A stretch of 64,000 bases of DNA from Amphibalanus amphitrite (taxonomy: Eukaryota > Arthropoda > Thecostraca > Balanomorpha > Balanidae), in contig NW_024882039.1 of the NCBI RefSeq assembly GCF_019059575.1, positions 248,001 to 312,000 on the forward strand, written 5' to 3'. The notes beneath the pieces are model-generated. The model was given only the letters and a program-made list of their open reading frames with translations. It ran no database searches and was not told the origin of the DNA. The translations under genes were made by a program, and so were the position numbers. Position 1 is the stretch's first letter. Each line of letters begins with the position of its first letter. Positions 62,593 through 64,000 of the stretch are shown one piece after another.

Positions 62593-64000
62593 TTGGCATC
62601 AAATCTGGGTCTTTTCGCTGTTCAGCTTTGATTTTCTCTTTTGTCCATCCTGCGGTTTCTGCACAGACATGGCCAAGAAAGTCTGCTTTGTTTTGTGTAT
62701 CTAATTCGGCACTAGACGAATGATCAGTTGTAACATTCAAAATACCTGGTAGATAAGTGACATCAAAATCATACTCTGATAGTTTTACTAACCATTTCTT
62801 TAAACGACCGCTAAGATGAGTTGACTCGAAAATACATTTTAATGGTGAATGATCTGTCATGACATGAGTGACATGACCTAAAAGATAAGATCGCAAATGA
62901 TCAAAAGACCATGAAATTGCGAGGCATTTCTTTTCTGAAGTAGAATAATTTCTTTCAGCTTTGCTAAGCTGTCGACTAATAAAAGCAATTGGGTGAAATT
63001 CATCACCATATTTTTGTTCAAGTACGCCACTAATGGCGAAATCACTTGTATGTGTAAATAGGTAGAAGTCTTTTTCGAAATTTGGAAATTTTAATAAAGC
63101 GCATTTTCGTAGTGACCTTTTTAACGATGAGAATGCTTTTTCGCACTCTTTTGACCAAATAAAATCAACATTTTTCTTTGTCAAATGAATTAACGGAGCA
63201 GTAAGCTCAGCCAGTTTTGGAATGTGTCTGCGATAACAGTTCGCAAACCGAATAAAAATACGAACATCTTTCGCTGTTTCTGGTACAGGAAAATCTTGTA
63301 CCGCTTGTAATTTGGATGCATCTGGACGAATTCCATGTTTGTCAAGTATGAAACCCAGATACTTTACCTGAGATTTCATAAATTCACACTTTTCGGGGTT
63401 GATCACAAGATGAATTTCTTCTAAACGAGAACATATATTGTCGAGTTTTTCTAAATGCCTGTCGTACGTTTTGCTAGCGATAAGAATATTGTCAACATAT
63501 AAAAATGCATCTATGCCTTGAAGACTACTGAGTGCAATTTGCAACCCTCTGTTGAGAACGGAGGAACTTGAACGAAGACCCATTGGTTTATCGTTCATAT
63601 GATAATTGTCGTAATCCTTTGCAAAATCCGTAGAATGACTTGAAGATTCATTCAAAGAAATTTGGTGGAATGTACTAAGGAAATCCAAGGTAGAGAAAAC
63701 TTCACAGTCAGAAAGTTGATCTTTTACCTGTGATGTAAATGAACGAGAAAACTTGTCATCCTTGATTTTGGAGTTGAGAAGTCGCAAATCTGAAACGAGG
63801 CGATATTGACCATTTGATTTCTTGATAAGAATGATTGGAGAGTTATATGGTGAAACTAATGGTTTGATAACTCTGGCTGTTACCATGAGTTTTATATCTT
63901 CCTTAGTTATCTCCCGATGAGCAATTGGGAGACTTGTTCGTTGATCAGCCGGAGTGTGGTCTGTAAATCCATTGTGATTTTTGTAAACCTCTGTGTGTTT
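62593..64000 (-). pseudogene. Gypsy-like pol relic, copy C (partial)
   Basis: Matches copy A from about 19813 and runs to the window end (RT and RNase H region, minus strand). It has the same YVDN and THTSD defects and, like copy B, lacks the 3-bp insertion of copy A. Its 3' part is missing: the frame runs into the LINE tail and stops at about 62546. The frame is open at 64000. Confidence 0.9.

Overview
The window is a piece of an animal nuclear genome made almost entirely of transposable elements. I see no ordinary host gene, no bacterial-type operon and no CRISPR array. The element families (Ty3/Gypsy, BEL/Pao, CR1-group LINE with a PHD-type ORF1, hAT, MULE, PIF/Harbinger, P/THAP9-like, mariner-type and TTAA MITEs) fit an invertebrate, perhaps an arthropod or other marine invertebrate. 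The species cannot be named from the sequence.

Layout. A block of about 12.4 kb occurs twice in direct orientation: copy A (1-22575) and copy B (43126-57362). The copies are nearly identical but carry different insertions, so each serves as the empty-site control for the other. Shared content in order: a non-autonomous hAT element, a GC-rich stretch, a decayed MULE-type transposase gene (minus strand) holding a TTAA MITE, a mariner-type MITE, the C-terminal end of a PIF/Harbinger transposase, a small hAT MITE, and the minus-strand pol of a crippled Gypsy-like element. Copy A additionally holds a 2.1-kb insertion, a 644-bp TIR element and a complete 7.4-kb Gypsy retrotransposon (5407-12832). 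Copy B additionally holds a 1.8-kb fold-back hAT element (48714-50526).

Between the copies (22576-43125) lie the 5' end and LTR of the Gypsy relic, several kilobases with nothing recognisable, a LINE fragment, a tandem-repeat block, and a PIF/Harbinger transposase relic split by a complete BEL/Pao retrotransposon (30257-36739). They are followed by a tRNA-like SINE head, three MITEs (one packed with AGGTCA half-sites) and a P-element/THAP9-like relic. Copy B ends at a full-length CR1-group LINE (57363-62592), after which a third partial copy of the Gypsy relic (62593-64000) runs off the window.

Three complete, apparently young retrotransposons carry the most interesting features. The Gypsy element has gag, a -1 frameshift signal, pol, and then a third ORF encoding an SGNH/GDSL-type hydrolase where an env gene would normally sit. 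The BEL element has a primer-binding site that is the perfect 16-nt reverse complement of a stretch inside its own LTR, which suggests self-primed reverse transcription. The LINE has ORF1 and ORF2 in the same frame, separated by one UGA in a CARYYA-type readthrough context. All functional statements are inferences from sequence; no searches were run.
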